NCBI GenBank assembly: GCA_032358255.1
Contig: JAULBX010015753.1
Span: 1-64,000, forward strand
Source: Heterotrichella gracilis
Lineage: Eukaryota > Sar > Xanthophyceae > Tribonematales > Xanthonemataceae
Reading direction: 5' to 3'
Length of the DNA: 64,000 nt
Below, one piece after another: positions 1 to 10,970 of the stretch (within the stretch, counting starts at the first letter, position 1; every line of letters starts with the position of its first letter). The translations under genes and the position numbers were made by a program. Under the pieces are notes generated by a model. The model ran no database searches. It was not told the DNA's origin and was given only the letters and a program-made list of their open reading frames with translations.

Positions 1-76
<76 letters not shown>
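1..76. repeat. (TTA)n microsatellite
   Basis: An almost uninterrupted trinucleotide TTA/TAT repeat of about 76 bases opens the window. It lies upstream of the first recognisable exon of the CNNM-like gene, so it is probably intronic in that gene. From 77 to 371 there is AT-rich then mixed sequence in which I see no coding exon. Confidence 0.95.
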
Positions 77-77
<1 letters not shown>

Positions 78-371
78 TACTTTCCTAATCACCCCATGGG
101 GCACAGCTTCTCGCACAACGTCCGTTGCAACCAAAAAAGAAATGAAAATGAAAAAGAATTGCAAAAAACAGTAAAATGTAATAAAAAAATTACTGGCGTG
201 AAGCAATGCCGTTGGATTTCACCACGCTAACGACCTGCCTTTCCATGCATCTGCCGCCCCTCATGTACCCTCACTAAGGGTTCACACAGATTAACCACCA
301 CGCCACCAAGCCCTGGGTATATGCGTCTGTCTTCCACCCCCAACCACTAACCCCCACCCGCCACCCTGCAG

Positions 372-3300
372 CGAGTTCCACGCCACCGACCCCGAGGCTG
401 TGCGTGAGTCAGGGCTGACCAAGACCGACCAGCGCCTGCTGCTGGGGGCACTGGAGTACAAAGACAAGAGGTGAAGGGGTGGGGTGGGGCGGCTGATGGA
501 GTGTCCTGAACGCGTGTGGGGGGGACGGGGCCCACAAACGCTATGTCCTGGTGGCCCTCATTCCTCTTCTACACAGGATTATTATATAATAATAATCATT
601 ATCAATGATTATAGCCATGGTTGCTACCGTAAAGGTCTAGGGCTCGGGGTCCAAGGCTTGAGATGCACCCCTCCTCCACCCCGCTTGTGCAGGGTTTCCG
701 CTGTAATGACCAGCCTTGACCAGTGCTACATGCTAGAGCGGGGCGTGCACCTCAGCTTTCAAGTCATGCTGGACATATACAAGAGCGGGTTCACGCGCAT
801 ACCGGTGTACGAGGGTGAGCCTGCGTTAGGGTAGGAGGAAGGGTTTCTGTGTATTCTGAAGGTATAATGGACATATGCAAGAGCGGGTTCACGCGCATAC
901 CGGTGTATGAGAGTGAGCGTGCAGTAGGGTAGGGTCTAGTGTGTCGGAGCACTCCGGTGGTATAAAGCAAGGGCGCAGGGTGGACAGTGTATGTGTTTGG
1001 TAGACTAATTTGGTGCCAGCACTAACCTTAGGTTGAGACACACTGCACTTCTGAAAGTTGTCACCTGCAGCATGGGTTTGCCAGCAGGTGAGTGTCAGCA
1101 CACTGTTGTCACACTTAAAAAGCTAAGCTTAGGCCTGTACTAGGGCTCAATCTCAGCCTGGCACTTGCCCACAGGTGAGCACGCCGTGGGCATCCTGTAC
1201 GCCTAGGACCTCACCTTGTTAGGGTTCATGGTTTAGGGTTATAACCCAGCATGTCCATGGCTGCAGGTGAGCGGCAGCACATTGTGGGCATCCTGTATGC
1301 CAAGGACCTCATTTTGGTGGACCCAGATGATGACGTGGAGATAGGCACCGTGCTGTCATTCAGGTGCGGGTGCGGGGTGGCAGTGGGGGTAGGTGTGCCC
1401 TCAAAAAGGGTTTTCAGTAAAGGAACTTCTTGAACTTGCTACCTGCCCTCCTGAGTTGTGCTCCCCTTGTCACACCACGATGTCTTGCCACCTGGCACGC
1501 CCCTACCCTGTCCATCCACTGCAAGTAATACCCGCCACGCATGCCGCGCAATGCACGCAACTTGACTGCATAAGTACCATTACAAAACACCCATACATCA
1601 CAATTCCGATACTCCAGGAGGAAAAGCCGTAAATTTATTTGATGGCTTATAACAAAATTGACAGCCAATGAATGCTGTATTTCCGTTGCCCATACAGGGG
1701 GCGAGACCTTGCGCATGTGTACGAGGATGTACAGCTTGACAGGGTGTTTGCGCATGGCATAGATATGGAAATCACCTGGGAATCACTTGAAAAATCATGG
1801 CAATTACAAAAACACTCAAAACACAAATCCAATTATCCAGGAGGAACAGGTATATGTTTATAAACAGAAAGTCATCAACAAATGCTGTGATTCCATTTTG
1901 AATATCCAGGGGCCGCGACCTTGCGCACGTGTACGAGGACGTGCAGCTTGACCGGGTGTTTGCGCAGTTCATGGGCAGCAACAGCCACATGTTCATCGTG
2001 CACGCGCCACCTGGCGGGCCCCCAGGCGACTACCACGCACCCACGCGGGTCACTGGGGTAATCACGCTGGAAGATGTGCTGGAGGAGCTCATTCAGGTGG
2101 GGGAATGGGAGGGTGGGGGGATAAATGGGGGGCTGTGCAGGTTGATGGGTTGGGTAGGTGGGCAGAGCCTGAGATAGAGTGGAGGTTGGGGAGGTTTGGG
2201 GTTGATCACGCTAAAGGACGTGCTGGAGGAGCTCATCCAGGTGGGGTGTGTGGTGGGGTTGGAAGTGTGTGCGTGTGTCATTTTCATTTATTTATGGTGG
2301 GGGGGCTTGTTCTGGTGGCTGCGTTGGATGAAGGCCTGCGGTGGGCTCAGGGTTTAGGAATTAATTTTCTTTTCCTTTCTGACTGTCCCGTCCCCAGCCT
2401 GAGATTATCGAAAAACCAACAACTATAAGGGCGTAAAACCACCTGACCCTAAACCCTAAACCCTCTAAACCTCAGTCCATCACCAAACCCTAAAACCCTA
2501 TTCCCCCCCACCGCAGGCTGAGATCATCGATGAAACCGACAACTACGAGGACGTCAACACGCGCAGGCCACGCAAGTCAGCCGCAGGCACGGGACCGCTG
2601 TTGGACTTCCTGGCAATGTTTGACCACAGGTAAGGGTAAACTGTGGTCGAGGACGAGAGGGCAATGCCTGCTCTGCCGTAGCCAGCTCCCCTTGGCCACT
2701 GCTCAAAGACAGGCAGGCTGGGTAGCCTTTTGCTTCTTGATGGTATACACCTCTCCCCATTCCTTAAAATACTGCCTCAGGGTCACCGTGTGTGTTTCGT
2801 TATGTCTCTTATTATAATCAATTATCAATAAACTGTTAGTCCATTGTTTGGCCATGTTCCTGCGCAGGTTGGCCGCTGGCAGGGCGCTGTCTAGCCAGGA
2901 GGTAGCCGCAGTGACTGCCTTCCTTGCGCTCAATGTGCCAGAGTTTGGCCAGCTGGCAAGGAACGAGGTGGCGCTCAAGGTGGGGCAAACCTTGAGCTAG
3001 GGTGTTGGTGTGAGGACATGTGTGTGGATTTGGATTTGCTACCTGCCCTCACGTGAACCACATGAGGTTCCATTTCTACCTTATGAGCGCTATCCTACAA
3101 CGTGAAACACACAGCGATCGTATATCATGGAACACACAAATCCCATCAGTTAAACCTGCAGCAGTGAAATGCGTGAGCCACACCGTATCACGTCCCTTGT
3201 CATACCGCATAATGCCCCGCCCCCACCCCCCGCAGGGCCTTGTGCGGCATGCGTCTGTGCATCCAGACCCTAAACCTTAACCCTAATCCCCCCGCAGGGC

Positions 3301-5594
3301 CTGGTCTGTCACGCAGAGCTTGTGGATGTGCCCTTAGACCCATAACTCTCAACCTTGACCCTAAATCCTAAACCCTTATCCCCCGCAGGGCCTGGTCCGC
3401 CACGCAGAGCTTGTGGATGTGCGCCCAGACCCCCCATCCCCAACCTCTGAGGGGTGCAGCCTGGGAGGCGCATTTGGTGGGGGCTCCCTGGGATGGGAGG
3501 AGGGGGTGGAGGTGGGGGCGGAACGAGGGTTGGTTCTCTACCGCAGGGGTCAGCCCTCTGATTCGTTCACACTCATTCTGCAGGTGGGTGGGTGGGGTGC
3601 ATGTTGGAGATGGGGTGGGTGGGTGAGTGGGGTTGTAGACGTGGGTGCGGGAGTCTGGTGGTGGGGATCAGAGATTTGAATTAAGTTTGGAACTATAATG
3701 TGGGCTGTTTTTGGCAGTGTGCGTCTGTTTAGGGACCTTCACAGGGCAAGCCATGCTCCCATCTCCCATCACCCTGCACAAACCCCACCCATCGCCCACC
3801 CCGCATTGTAAGGTGCTCATCCGCACCGGCGGCGAGGCATCCCGCCAGGAGCTCCTCCAAATTACATTCCCTAGGGTACCCACCCAAATACACAGCACAT
3901 ACACCAACAGGTTAAGTGCCTTATTGGCAATCCCCCCAATCCCCTCAAAACATATTACCTTTTCAGATCAAGAGCATCCACCCCCTATCTCGCAGGGCAA
4001 GGTGCTGATCCGCACGGGTGATGAGGCATTCCGCCTGGAGCTGGGCCCGTGGAGCGTGATGGGAAACAAGGCGCTCACCAGGGGAGGGTAAGTGCTTAGG
4101 GTCGCGATTCTGGTCCGCTAGGATTAAAAACTGGAGAAAATATTGTCATGAATATTGCATCAATATTGGTAGGGAATTGGCAATTGTAATGCTGCACCCC
4201 TTGTATGTAGACACATGAGGGAATGGACAGCCTCTGAGGCTGGGGCGCTCTCTCACTCTGTCTCCTCCTCAACCAATGCCCTAATACTGGAGATCTTGAT
4301 GAGGCCTCCGGAGCATTAGTTACTTCTCTATTTTTGCCTCTCTGTTTTTTTAGTAGCTGTAATACAGCGCATTTTGATGGTAATGTATGCCATGCTATTT
4401 GATACAGGTACTGCCCCGACTTTGACGCGCGCGCTGCCCCGGGTGCACGGCTGGTGCGTGTGAGCCGAGGGGGTTTCATGGCAGCAATGGAGGCCACCAG
4501 GATAAACAGCGTGATTGGGGCGCAGGTGGGGAGTTTGATGTATTGATGATGGGGAGGGCAGGGGGGGGATGTCAAAAGGGTGAGGGACGGGTCCAAGATG
4601 ATGGTGGTGGTGGTGGTGGTGTGGTGTGGAAGTGCCAGTGGGGCAGTGATCAAGGGAGGGGCATGCTGCGTTAGTCACAGACACCACCAGCCCCACTGCT
4701 GCCGCTATGTGCGCAGCGGCTGCCACATCCCCATCCCTCCCTCCCCTCCTGCCACGTATGTGCACCCACCCCCCTACCACCACCACCTGGCTCCCCACCA
4801 AAGGCCCTCAAGCAACCGCTTGAAGCATAACCCTAAGCTCTAAACCCTTAACCCTTAACCTGCTCCTTTCAGGCCTTCAAGCACCACCTGAAGCAGAACC
4901 GCTCATCGGCACCGCAGCTGGCAGGGGCTGAGTTGGGGTGCAATGCAGGGCCACCACCAGATGCCAGTGCCAGCAATCGGCATGGGGGTGCAGGTGCGGC
5001 AGGGTTGGGGGTGGGGTTTGTGGCTCCAGGAAGGGGGGTGCTGGGTGGACAATGGTGCCTGGTAACAAAAATGAATATGCTCAAATTTAATGGAACATCC
5101 ATGAATATATGTTCGAACATGTTTGTGTTCACCATTCATGCAACTTTCTGAGTGCCGCATGCATCCCCTCTGTGTCCCCTGTGTGCCAAACAATTCACTC
5201 CCCACCACCCACAGGCTCCACACCCCCGAGCCCTACACCACCGAGCCCCTGGCACACACACCCCACCACCGGCACCCGTGAACCCCCACCGCCACCCCCC
5301 ACCAGAGCCAGCGGGGTGTCATGGGATCCAGCTCTGGCATGCATCACCAGCCAGGATGATGAAGGAATGGATCAAACCCTAAATTCTACATCAGACTCCC
5401 CTTTTGCCTCTATCCGCAGCAGGTCGTTTAGGGCGTACAAGGGGCCCCTCCCCCCCCGGGGCGGGGGTGGTGGGGAGGGGGATGTGGAACTTGGGGTGGT
5501 GGGTGGTGGTGGGGGCCAAGGGGGTGGTGATGCAGGGGAGGGGGGTGAGGAGGGGGACCCCTGGCAGCCGCTGCTTGCAGTAGACAGGGGGTGA
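372..5594 (+). CDS. CNNM/cyclin-M-type metal ion transporter, 3' part (5' end outside window)
   Basis: Exons by splice consensus and frame: 372-470, 693-814, 1267-1363, 1910-2096, 2517-2629, 2868-2979, 3389-3583, 3996-4087, 4408-4525, 4873-4993, 5215-5594. They join in frame into about 544 residues ending at TGA 5592-5594. The order matches the cytosolic half of CNNM (ancient conserved domain protein) Mg2+ transporters: linker GALEYKDKR, first CBS motif with MTSLDQCYMLERG and GFTRIPVYEGE, then ILYAKDLILVDPDDD, second CBS motif ending VTGVITLEDVLEELIQ, the linker AEIIDETDNYEDVNTR, and a cyclic-nucleotide-binding-homology domain with SDSFTLILQGKVLIR and LGPWSVMGNKAL. The membrane DUF21 domain must lie left of the window. 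The tail is rich in Pro and Gly and poorly conserved; the donor of the penultimate exon (4993) was chosen because it keeps frame and fits CAG|GTGCGG. Several introns carry degenerate copies of exon ends. Confidence 0.9.
866..917 (+). repeat. exon echo: 3' end of CNNM exon 693-814 plus donor
   Basis: This intronic segment repeats about 50 bases of the preceding exon end (771-823), with a few substitutions, through the splice donor and into the following GTAGGGTAGG sequence. It lies downstream of the real exon. The copy begins inside the exon and cannot be spliced in as a whole exon. It is not needed by the conserved protein. Confidence 0.85.
1168..1215 (+). repeat. exon echo: acceptor and 5' end of CNNM exon 1267-1363
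   Basis: A CACAGGTGAG acceptor is followed by a diverged copy of the start of the next real exon (GTGGGCATCCTGTA is shared). The copied reading frame meets a TAG where the real exon reads an aspartate-containing AKDL stretch, so it is non-coding. It lies upstream of the genuine exon. Confidence 0.85.
1611..1760 (+). repeat. exon echo: acceptor and 5' end of CNNM exon 1910-2096
   Basis: The stretch copies the end of the intron and the first 60 or so bases of the exon that begins at 1910: a CAGGGGGCGAGACC acceptor, then codons for GRDLAHVYEDVQLDRVF. Similarity extends upstream of the acceptor (AATGCTGT and CAGGAGGAA blocks occur in both), which implies a tandem duplication of roughly 220 to 230 bases. 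After the GVFAH region the copy runs into unrelated sequence. Confidence 0.85.
2194..2243 (+). repeat. exon echo: 3' end of CNNM exon 1910-2096 plus donor
   Basis: The segment repeats the last 40 or so bases of the preceding exon (codons for LEDVLEELIQ, here with a LKDVLEELIQ reading) and its CAG|GTGGGG donor. It lies downstream of the genuine donor at 2096/2097. Confidence 0.85.
2393..2430 (+). repeat. exon echo: acceptor and 5' end of CNNM exon 2517-2629
   Basis: CCCCAG followed by a diverged copy of the exon start (GAGATTATCGA versus GAGATCATCGA, then AACCAACAACTA versus AACCGACAACTA). It lies upstream of the genuine exon, separated from it by CCCTAAA-like repeats. Confidence 0.8.
3222..3345 (+). 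repeat. two exon echoes of the 5' end of CNNM exon 3389-3583
   Basis: Two successive copies of the acceptor plus exon start lie upstream of the real exon. One reads CCCGCAGGGCCTTGTGCGGCA near 3230. The other, near 3294, extends about 45 bases through a HAELVDVP-like reading. Each copy, like the genuine one, is preceded by a CCCTAAA-rich polypyrimidine tract, so the repeat unit of roughly 90 bases includes the branch/polypyrimidine region. Confidence 0.85.
3806..3860 (+). repeat. exon echo: 5' end of CNNM exon 3996-4087
   Basis: A diverged copy of the start of the next exon. It reads KVLIRTGGEASRQELLQ in the copied frame, against GKVLIRTGDEAFRLELGP in the real exon. The acceptor AG of the copy has become TAAG. 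It lies upstream of the genuine exon. Confidence 0.85.
4798..4824 (+). repeat. exon echo: 5' end of CNNM exon 4873-4993
   Basis: A short diverged copy (AAGGCCCTCAAGCAACCGCT) of the exon start at 4873. It lies upstream, and CCCTAAA/CCCTTAACC repeats fill the gap before the genuine acceptor. Confidence 0.7.
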
Positions 5595-6836
5595 TGGGGT
5601 GTGGGGTGGGGGATGAGCAGATACCCATGATTAGATAATATCCTTCTGAATGTGCTGTCACTTGTTACAATGGCGCTGTCACCTGTTGATTTTGCAGCAT
5701 AAATATATATTTGCATATCTAGCTTGTGTTCAAGATCTGTTTGTGGCACAGTACCAGCTGGTACCCTTGCTTGTTAGCTTGCCTAGCAATGCTACTTTCT
5801 GACGCCAGGAGCACTGCTTTGGCAATGGTATCCTTGGGTTTAGCCAAAGTTCCAGCTTCAGAATGCCTTTCACCTGTGACACACTGCATACCAGGAAATA
5901 GATATCTACTAGCAGCCGTGAGGTCCTCTTTAAGTTAATGTTGTTTGGGTCAACTGTACCGTTTGCATGATTCACGTGAGCACCGTGTTAACACTCAGCC
6001 TGTGCAGTTCCACTTGTCAGCCTGAGTGCACGCTGCGCCGCGCGTTTCCATATTAGAAGAAAGAAACAAAACGCCCCCACACACGGCAGCTCACCACATT
6101 GTGTCAACCAGCATAGTATGATATTAGCACTTGGTCTAGGGCTGGCCTTTAGCAGCTTTCAAATTGGGCTTGAGATGATTTGGTTTAGGCCTCTGGCACG
6201 AGGCAATTCAGATGATCATGATCAATGAATTGCCACTGGGTAACCATCATGGTATGATCCTTGTTTAATTTGGCACCTTGGCCCTTGGCCCAATTGCGGC
6301 AAATTGTAAGCATAATTATTACTCAAGCTCTTTTGCTGCCATTACACACACGATACAGCCACGCGTATCAATACTTCTTGCTCACACTAAGTCTTGACTC
6401 AAGAGTTTTTGAATGTTTCTCTGTATAATAATCCACTGCCTGCCGTCATGAAATATAGAATGATGACAGTGTACCACACTGATCCCCTACCTCCACCACA
6501 GCGCCCCGGGGAGAAACTCTTTCCAAAAATGCACAACCCCGCCCCCCCCTCGGAGGACCTCCCCTCACACACACCAACGTGCAGCTGCACAAAATTTTAA
6601 TGCAGTCAAGAGTCTTCCCTAGCCTAGCCCGACCAGGGCCGAAGCCCTACACGTTCCTCAAAACCCCACCTGCCTCGTCCAACATGGTAGAGTTCCTCAG
6701 AACCCATCCCCAACCGCCCTCGTCCCATGCAAAAGATATCAGCATGCATGCTCACCCCATATCCAGCTGGGAATTTTTCCCCAAGGGTTGCTGCAATATA
6801 AACCCACCCCAGAATTCCGCCTTCCTACGGTTTCCC
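5595..6836. other. intergenic space between convergent genes
   Basis: This region separates the stop of the CNNM-like gene (+) from the stop of the PsbP-domain gene (-). It should hold both 3' UTRs. I found no conserved open frame and no repeat beyond simple AT-rich stretches. Confidence 0.7.
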
Positions 6837-9800
6837 CTATGCCCTGAACGTCTCCACCATCTTGCGCAGCTTGGCTTCCGAGTTTGCCCACTGCTTGTTG
6901 TCCGCTGACACCACAAACAGCAGCGCGATGTTGCCCTGCAGATATGGGGACATGGGGGCCACAGTCAACACATGCTCCAATCCTTATGCACCTGGCGTTC
7001 ACGAGGATGGCGACTCATGATGCCAGGAAAAGCAACATACACCGGCACATGACCTCGGGCTTGCGTATCAATGATGATGATCATGATGGAATGCTGGTGC
7101 TCATTATTGTCATGCTGATTAAGGTTGCAATGGCGGTGGCGACACCAACACCCACGCCAACACCAGCATCCCACAGCATGCAATACATCATGCTGCTGCT
7201 GCTGCTGATGGCGCACCTTTCAGCATCATGGTGCTGGTGATGGCGAAGGCAGCCAACATCCCATAGTACGTGACAATGTGCATGCCATTCTAGTGCACCA
7301 CAATGGCATGGTGATGGTAGTGTCGCACCTTTGTGGTGGTTGGTGACAGGGCGTGGGGCCCACAGTATATGACAGTGCGCATGCCTAAACCCTAAACCCT
7401 ACATCAAGTGCGCCACAATGGCATAGTGATGGTAGTGGCGCACCTTTGTTGTGATTGCTGACAGGGCGTGTGGGCCGCTGGTGCCGTAGGGCGCGTTGAT
7501 CTCGTATTGGTAGTACTGCGCAAGGGGGCAGAGGGAGGAAGTCAAAAAGAGGGGGGACGTGGGAATCGCCAAGGAGACTATGGGTTGCGTTACCCTATTG
7601 CCTACTGGATCTGGTTTAATGGGACGTTCTTCGGTTTCTATGTGGGAAATCTTTGAGGTAGGTTTGATGATCATTTCTGGTGCTACTTTTTCCATTCAGC
7701 TGTCACTCGGGAAGCGCATTGCCCCTGCATGCCTTTCCAGATTTGGGCGCCGCCTCCAAAACACCATCGTTCTCCTGTCATACGTCCGCCATGCCGCAGT
7801 GCCTCCCAAGACAACCCTACACCCTCCCATGCATGTTTCCGCAACCCCTAACCCCAGCACATCACCATCCCTTAGACCCCCCCACATAACCCTACCGCCC
7901 TCACCGCCTGCCGCTGCAGCGCCTCCATTGCCACAACATTTCTAAACCCTAACCATTGCGCCCAAACCCCTACAGCATCCCTAAATCCTAAACCCTAACC
8001 TTGGTCTTAAAACCCTATCGCCCTCACCGTCTGCCCGTTTTTCTGCAGCGACTCCATGCTCACCACATCCTCGGTATCCAGGTAGGTGCCTGCAGGGGGA
8101 GCAGGAGGTGGGGAGGTGGGTGATGAGGTATGGTAGGAAGGGGGAAGGGGGTGGGGCGGGTGTGCAGAGGGGGAAGAGGAGGTGGGTGGGGCGTGTGTGA
8201 CATGGGCAACAGGGTGTAGGTTAAAAGGCAGGGGGCCAAGGTGGCGGGGAGGCATGATTGAGACACCGAGCAGGAGAGTGCGCACATGCAATCGCGGCTA
8301 GGGTTTAGCGTATGGAGTTGAGTGGATGTGGCCACTCAAAGCATTTGCAGCCATTTGCCCCATGCGAATAATTTGGCCCCTCGGCCCACATAAGCCCTTC
8401 GCCCCCCTCGGCTCTTGCTGGATGCCTCCAAGCTAATCAGCATCACCCTACCAAAACCCTTCTAAGTATACAAATTAAATTGCCCCCCCAAGACCCTACA
8501 GGGTTTTCCCTGCCCACCTGTGATGAATGCCCCGATTGACTCAACGATTCCCTCTGGTGGGCCAATCTCCTCAAGACTTGGGTTGGCCTTGTTGGTCAGG
8601 CGCACAAGGGGGGCAACAATCACCTGGAATGAGGGGGGGTGACACTCACGAGGGAGGGGGATGATCACTGAGATCAGGCATACAAGGGGGAATAATTGCC
8701 ACAGCAATCGGGCACACAGGAGGGCCAGAAAGCATGGGATAAGGCACAGAGGAGAGTCCATGCAAGCGTGGACAGATCACACACAGCCATGCATCCCTAA
8801 ACCCTAAACCCTAAACCCTAAACCCAAATTTGTTGCAGCACTGGCATGCAGTGCACACAGGGATGCGGAATGCGGCTTGCTGGGGACAGGATATCATCGG
8901 GCTGCTGTGTTCTGTCAAGTAAAACCCAGTATAGGGTACGTGCTTGGAGCAGGGCCCAGCGTGGATGCACCTGTATACACATACCCCTCGTCTAGGGTGT
9001 AGGGTCAAGGGTTAAGGATTTGGCTCACCACTGCTTTGCCCTGCGTAGGGTCAGCGAACACCACCTCGGTCCAGGGCTCGGCGCACTTGGGCTGCGGAGG
9101 GGGCAGGGGTGGGTGGGGGTGAGGGGGTGAGCACGGAAAGGTCGGGATGGTTGACCCATCGCATGTGCATTGGTATTGGTTCAGCAAATGCCAGACATAA
9201 TTTAGGAGGCAAGCTCCACCAATTGGCCCAGGCAACAATTATATATGCCCCCCCCTAGCTTGTTGTCAAGGGGGCCCATCTGCTCCCGTTCCTTCCCTAA
9301 TCAGTGCCCCCATTAGTGCTCTCCCCTCCCTCCCCTTCCTTTCCCCAAACCACTGATGCTCAACTGGCAGTAGTAGTCATCCCTAAACCCTCGTCCCTAA
9401 AACCCTAAAGCTGCTCACCTGGCAGTAGTTCCCGCTCTGTATGTTTGCCACCTTGCCCTCCCGCCAGGTGGGGGGCATGGCGAAGCGGTAGGGGTTGGCG
9501 GAGTCAACCGTACCCGCACGCAACGCCTGCAGAGGGGAAAAGTATAGTTGGCGGACTGCGGAAACCCCTAAGCTGCTGGGTGTGAGAACACCTAAACTCT
9601 AGACCCTAAGCGGCGGGGTGTGTGCACGCCAAAATGAGGGAACAAAAGGATGCATTGACGAGTCCCAGCGCTGGCGCCTGGGAAGGTAGATAACAGGGGA
9701 GCATGGCGTCGAGGCAGGAGTGTGCAGTATCGGCGCATAAGTTTTTGCTGCCCCCTTGGTGTGCTTAGTTGCAAGCTAGTGTGCAAAGCAGAGCGCGGGA

Positions 9801-10341
9801 GGCATTGAGCCTCAGGGTGTGCAGCGCAGAGGGCGGGTAGCACGAGTGATACAACTTTGCAGAGAGTCAAAGGCCAGGGTGGGGAAAACCAGAGGGCCTG
9901 GGAATTTATATGTGCACACACAGAGAGCTGGAAGTGGGGGCTGTGCATAGCTGAGGGCTGAAGCTGTGGGGGTGGGGTGCGCACCGGTGTCTTCTGTCCA
10001 TCTGGCACAAACTCCACAAAGTCCTCCACGCCAGCCAGGGGCAGGTAGGTGCCCACTTGTGGTGTCTGACCCTTGCTGGCGGGAAGCGCCTGGCCCTGTT
10101 GGGGGAGCATCATGCCTGCACCCACAGCTGCTGCAGAGCTGAGGAGTGCACGCCGGGTGAGTTGTGCCATTGTCCCAGAGGGCGCTGATGGCATGGGCTC
10201 CTGGTGGGTACTGGTCGCTGCCGGGAGGGGAGCATGGCACCTTGGGGCGGCGGTGGCGGCGGAGAAGGGTCTGCGTGACTTGGTGGCTAGCTGTTGGGGC
10301 TTCGCCAGCTGGGTGGGGGTAGAGAGGCTGCAGACCACCAT
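6837..10341 (-). CDS. Thylakoid lumen PsbP-domain protein (PPD6-like)
   Basis: Seven exons on the minus strand: 9985-10341 (start ATG at 10341), 9419-9526, 9029-9091, 8518-8623, 8028-8089, 7444-7515 and 6837-6935 (TAG). They join without frame error into 288 residues. Residues 1-60 look like a chloroplast transit peptide. A twin-arginine signal follows (LTRRALLSSAAAVGAG at about 61-76) with an A-x-A-like cleavage site near residue 85, pointing to the Tat route and the thylakoid lumen. The mature part is a PsbP/Mog1-like fold with FAMPPTWREG, then PLVRLTNK, YYQYEINAPYG and a C-terminal FVVSADNKQW segment. Two cysteines four residues apart (C154 and C158, in NYCQPKCAEPW) recall the redox-active pair described for Arabidopsis PPD6, so PPD6 is my best guess among PsbP-domain proteins. 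It is not PsbP itself. It is divergent from the PSII-assembly gene HCF244. Confidence 0.88.
7321..7365 (-). repeat. exon echo: 3' end of PsbP-domain exon 7444-7515 plus donor
   Basis: The plus-strand text GCACCTTTGTGGTGGTTGGTGACAGG repeats, with changes, the donor and 3' end of exon 7444-7515 (GCACCTTTGTTGTGATTGCTGACAGG). Similarity continues outward into the intron (GCGCCACAATGGCATAGTGATGG-like blocks near 7297 and 7410), giving a unit of about 115 bases. On the minus strand the copy is downstream of the real exon. Confidence 0.85.
7893..7945 (-). repeat. exon echo: 3' end of PsbP-domain exon 8028-8089 plus donor
   Basis: CCGCCCTCACCGCCTGCC followed by GCAGCGCCTCCAT is a diverged copy of the donor and 3' end of exon 8028-8089 (CGCCCTCACCGTCTGCCC, then GCAGCGACTCCAT). 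An AACCCTA-type tract precedes both copies on the plus strand. The copy is downstream of the exon in the sense of the gene. Confidence 0.8.
8671..8702 (-). repeat. exon echo: 5' end of PsbP-domain exon 8518-8623
   Basis: TCAGGCATACAAGGGGGAA on the plus strand is a diverged copy of TCAGGCGCACAAGGGGGGC at the 5' end of the exon (codons for PLVRLT on the minus strand). It lies upstream of that exon in the sense of the gene. Confidence 0.6.
8795..8825. repeat. interstitial telomere-like repeat (CCCTAAA)4
   Basis: Four perfect CCCTAAA units plus CCC lie inside an intron of the PsbP-domain gene. This is the canonical plant-type telomere heptamer. Because the array is short and inside a gene it is interstitial, not a chromosome end. 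Shorter one- to three-unit tracts occur in many other introns of the window, for example near 2448, 3352, 4829, 7385, 7985 and 9382. Confidence 0.95.
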
Positions 10342-10970
10342 GGTGATGGATGGCTTAATAATTAAGGGGGGTGGAACGAGGTGCTGCTGGGACAACCCAA
10401 GTATTGGATGTACGTGCAGTGGCTGGCGTGGGATGCCAAGCCACCTTGTTATAAGTGGAGGTTTGGCAGAGGGGTGATTGGCTAGCGAAAGTGTTGCCTT
10501 CAATGCACACTATTGGGCACCACAACCTCGAAACAGAAGCTTTGCACTTAACGACACAGCCTCAACGTGAATGTCCGTTCGGCTCAAGCGAGAATACAGC
10601 AATAGGAAGGCGTATTCCGCCTTTGAATGCCTTGCAAGTGTTCCTCCGTCACCTCGCACATAAACACACGCAACGCATCTCGTGATGCCACATGGCCAAC
10701 ATCCTTGCCAGGTGGCGCGTCAACAACGCCCATCGGATGTATTCTCCCGGACCTCGGCTCATCCGGCGCGGACCACAAAAACAGAAAAGCTGGAACATTT
10801 TCTGAGGTGAACAAGAGTCACAAGCTTTTCCAGCTAACGTGGTGCCTCCAGCGAGCAGCATTCTTTCAGCTCACTGGATATACTTTGCCTCATACTGTGT
10901 ACCCAGCCCACGCTCTTTCCTCGCACGCATCCACACACAGCACCGCCACTGTTTGTAGCTGCTAGTCGCT
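10342..10970. promoter_or_regulatory. divergent promoter region between PsbP-domain gene and HCF244
   Basis: About 630 bases separate the two start codons. Both neighbours encode chloroplast proteins tied to photosystem II or the thylakoid lumen, so shared light or plastid control is plausible. I recognise no specific element. The assignment rests on gene orientation only. Confidence 0.5.

Noticed and set aside
1611-1760. A mutually exclusive alternative exon of the CNNM gene
   Set aside because: The copy loses similarity after about 60 bases and has no donor that would preserve the CBS domain. It fits the echo pattern seen elsewhere better.
4096-5749. Long minus-strand frames rich in Pro and His across the CNNM gene
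   Set aside because: They are antisense shadows of GGT/GGG-rich introns and the Gly-rich tail of the real plus-strand gene.
8795-8825. A chromosome end
   Set aside because: The CCCTAAA array has only four units and lies inside an intron of a gene whose exons flank it on both sides.
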